A stretch of DNA of 5,029 nt, taken from NCBI GenBank assembly GCA_031275035.1, contig JAISPH010000084.1, positions 1-5,029 on the forward strand, given 5' to 3'. Shown piece by piece: positions 4,756-5,029 of the stretch (position 1 is the first letter of the stretch; each line of letters begins with the position of its first letter). The notes beneath the pieces were generated by a model. It worked only from the letters and a program-made list of their open reading frames with translations. It was not told where the DNA came from and did no database searches. The translations under genes were made by a program, and so were the position numbers. Source of the DNA: Treponema sp. GTDB lineage: Bacteria > Spirochaetota > Spirochaetia > Treponematales > Breznakiellaceae.

Positions 4756-5029
4756 CGCCGCCATCCCTGGTGTCCAGGGGCTTGGTTCTTGAAGGGGGCG
4801 GGCTTCGGGGAAATTATACCGCCGGGGCGCTGGACGCCTTTCTGGAAGCGGGAATCGAATTCCCCTATGTTATCGGCGTTTCCGCGGGATGCGGCATGGG
4901 CTGTTCCTACCTTTCAAAGCAGCATGGCCGGAATTTGAGGATCCTCAAGGAGTACCGCCGGGACCCCCGGTATTTTTCTATCCGCAGTTTTTTCAAAACC
5001 GGCGGCCTCTTCGGCCTCGATTTTATCTA
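4752..5029 (+). CDS. Patatin-like phospholipase, N-terminal part (cut by window edge)
   Basis: The first 92 codons of a patatin-family serine hydrolase, likely a lipid acyl hydrolase. The oxyanion-hole motif GGGLRG (residues 15-20) follows a short strand (LVLEG), and the nucleophile elbow GVSAG (42-46) supplies Ser44. The aspartate of the Ser-Asp dyad would lie beyond the window. The pattern GGGLRGNYTAGALDAFLEAG resembles bacterial YjjU-type patatins. No signal peptide is seen, so it is probably cytoplasmic or peripheral to the membrane. The ATG (4752-4754) overlaps the glyA TGA as ATGA, implying translational coupling; only a weak AAAAGGG lies upstream. The frame has no stop to the end of the window. 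Substrate is unknown, and the link with glyA may be only shared transcription. Confidence 0.88.
   Translation, partial: MTPPSLVSRGLVLEGGGLRGNYTAGALDAFLEAGIEFPYVIGVSAGCGMGCSYLSKQHGRNLRILKEYRRDPRYFSIRSFFKTGGLFGLDFI

Overview
The window looks like a piece of a GC-rich spirochaete chromosome, most likely Treponema or a close relative. The strongest clue is the serine hydroxymethyltransferase. It is the long (~500 aa) form with the internal insertion and the IASENY-SLAVQLAMGNLLTDKY wording known from treponemes and chlamydiae, not the ~420 aa form of most bacteria. A PDDEXK/Rpn-type nuclease, c-di-GMP (PilZ) proteins and a patatin-like lipase fit that background. The genus is an inference from remembered family sequences; no search was run.

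Layout. Positions 1-239 hold no gene. They carry a tandem repeat of about 108 bp in which each unit contains two hairpins sharing an AA(C/T)TG loop, then a GC hairpin just past the end of the first gene. From 2005 down to 240 runs a minus-strand operon of three genes: two 112-residue PilZ-domain paralogues and an RlmM-like 2'-O-ribose RNA methyltransferase. A divergent intergenic region (2006-2166) has promoter-like sequences on both strands. On the plus strand follow an Rpn/PDDEXK-family nuclease (2167-3033), a 210-bp spacer with two adjacent hairpins, glyA (3244-4755), and a patatin-like phospholipase that overlaps the glyA stop by 4 bp and runs off the right edge. No gene-free stretch exceeds 300 bp.

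How the genes relate. The two PilZ proteins keep the RxxxR and DxSxxG c-di-GMP-binding motifs. They are co-directional and tightly spaced with the methyltransferase, so c-di-GMP sensing and RNA modification appear to be co-transcribed. glyA and the patatin form a translationally coupled pair; a metabolic link between them is not obvious. The nuclease stands alone.

Points most worth a second look: the covarying hairpin repeats at the left end; a near-perfect internal Shine-Dalgarno plus in-frame ATG in the nuclease gene, which would give an 82-residue C-terminal product like the intragenic antitoxins reported for E. coli Rpn proteins; and a pattern in which first genes of transcripts lack a ribosome binding site and have a -10 box right at the start codon, suggesting leaderless mRNAs.
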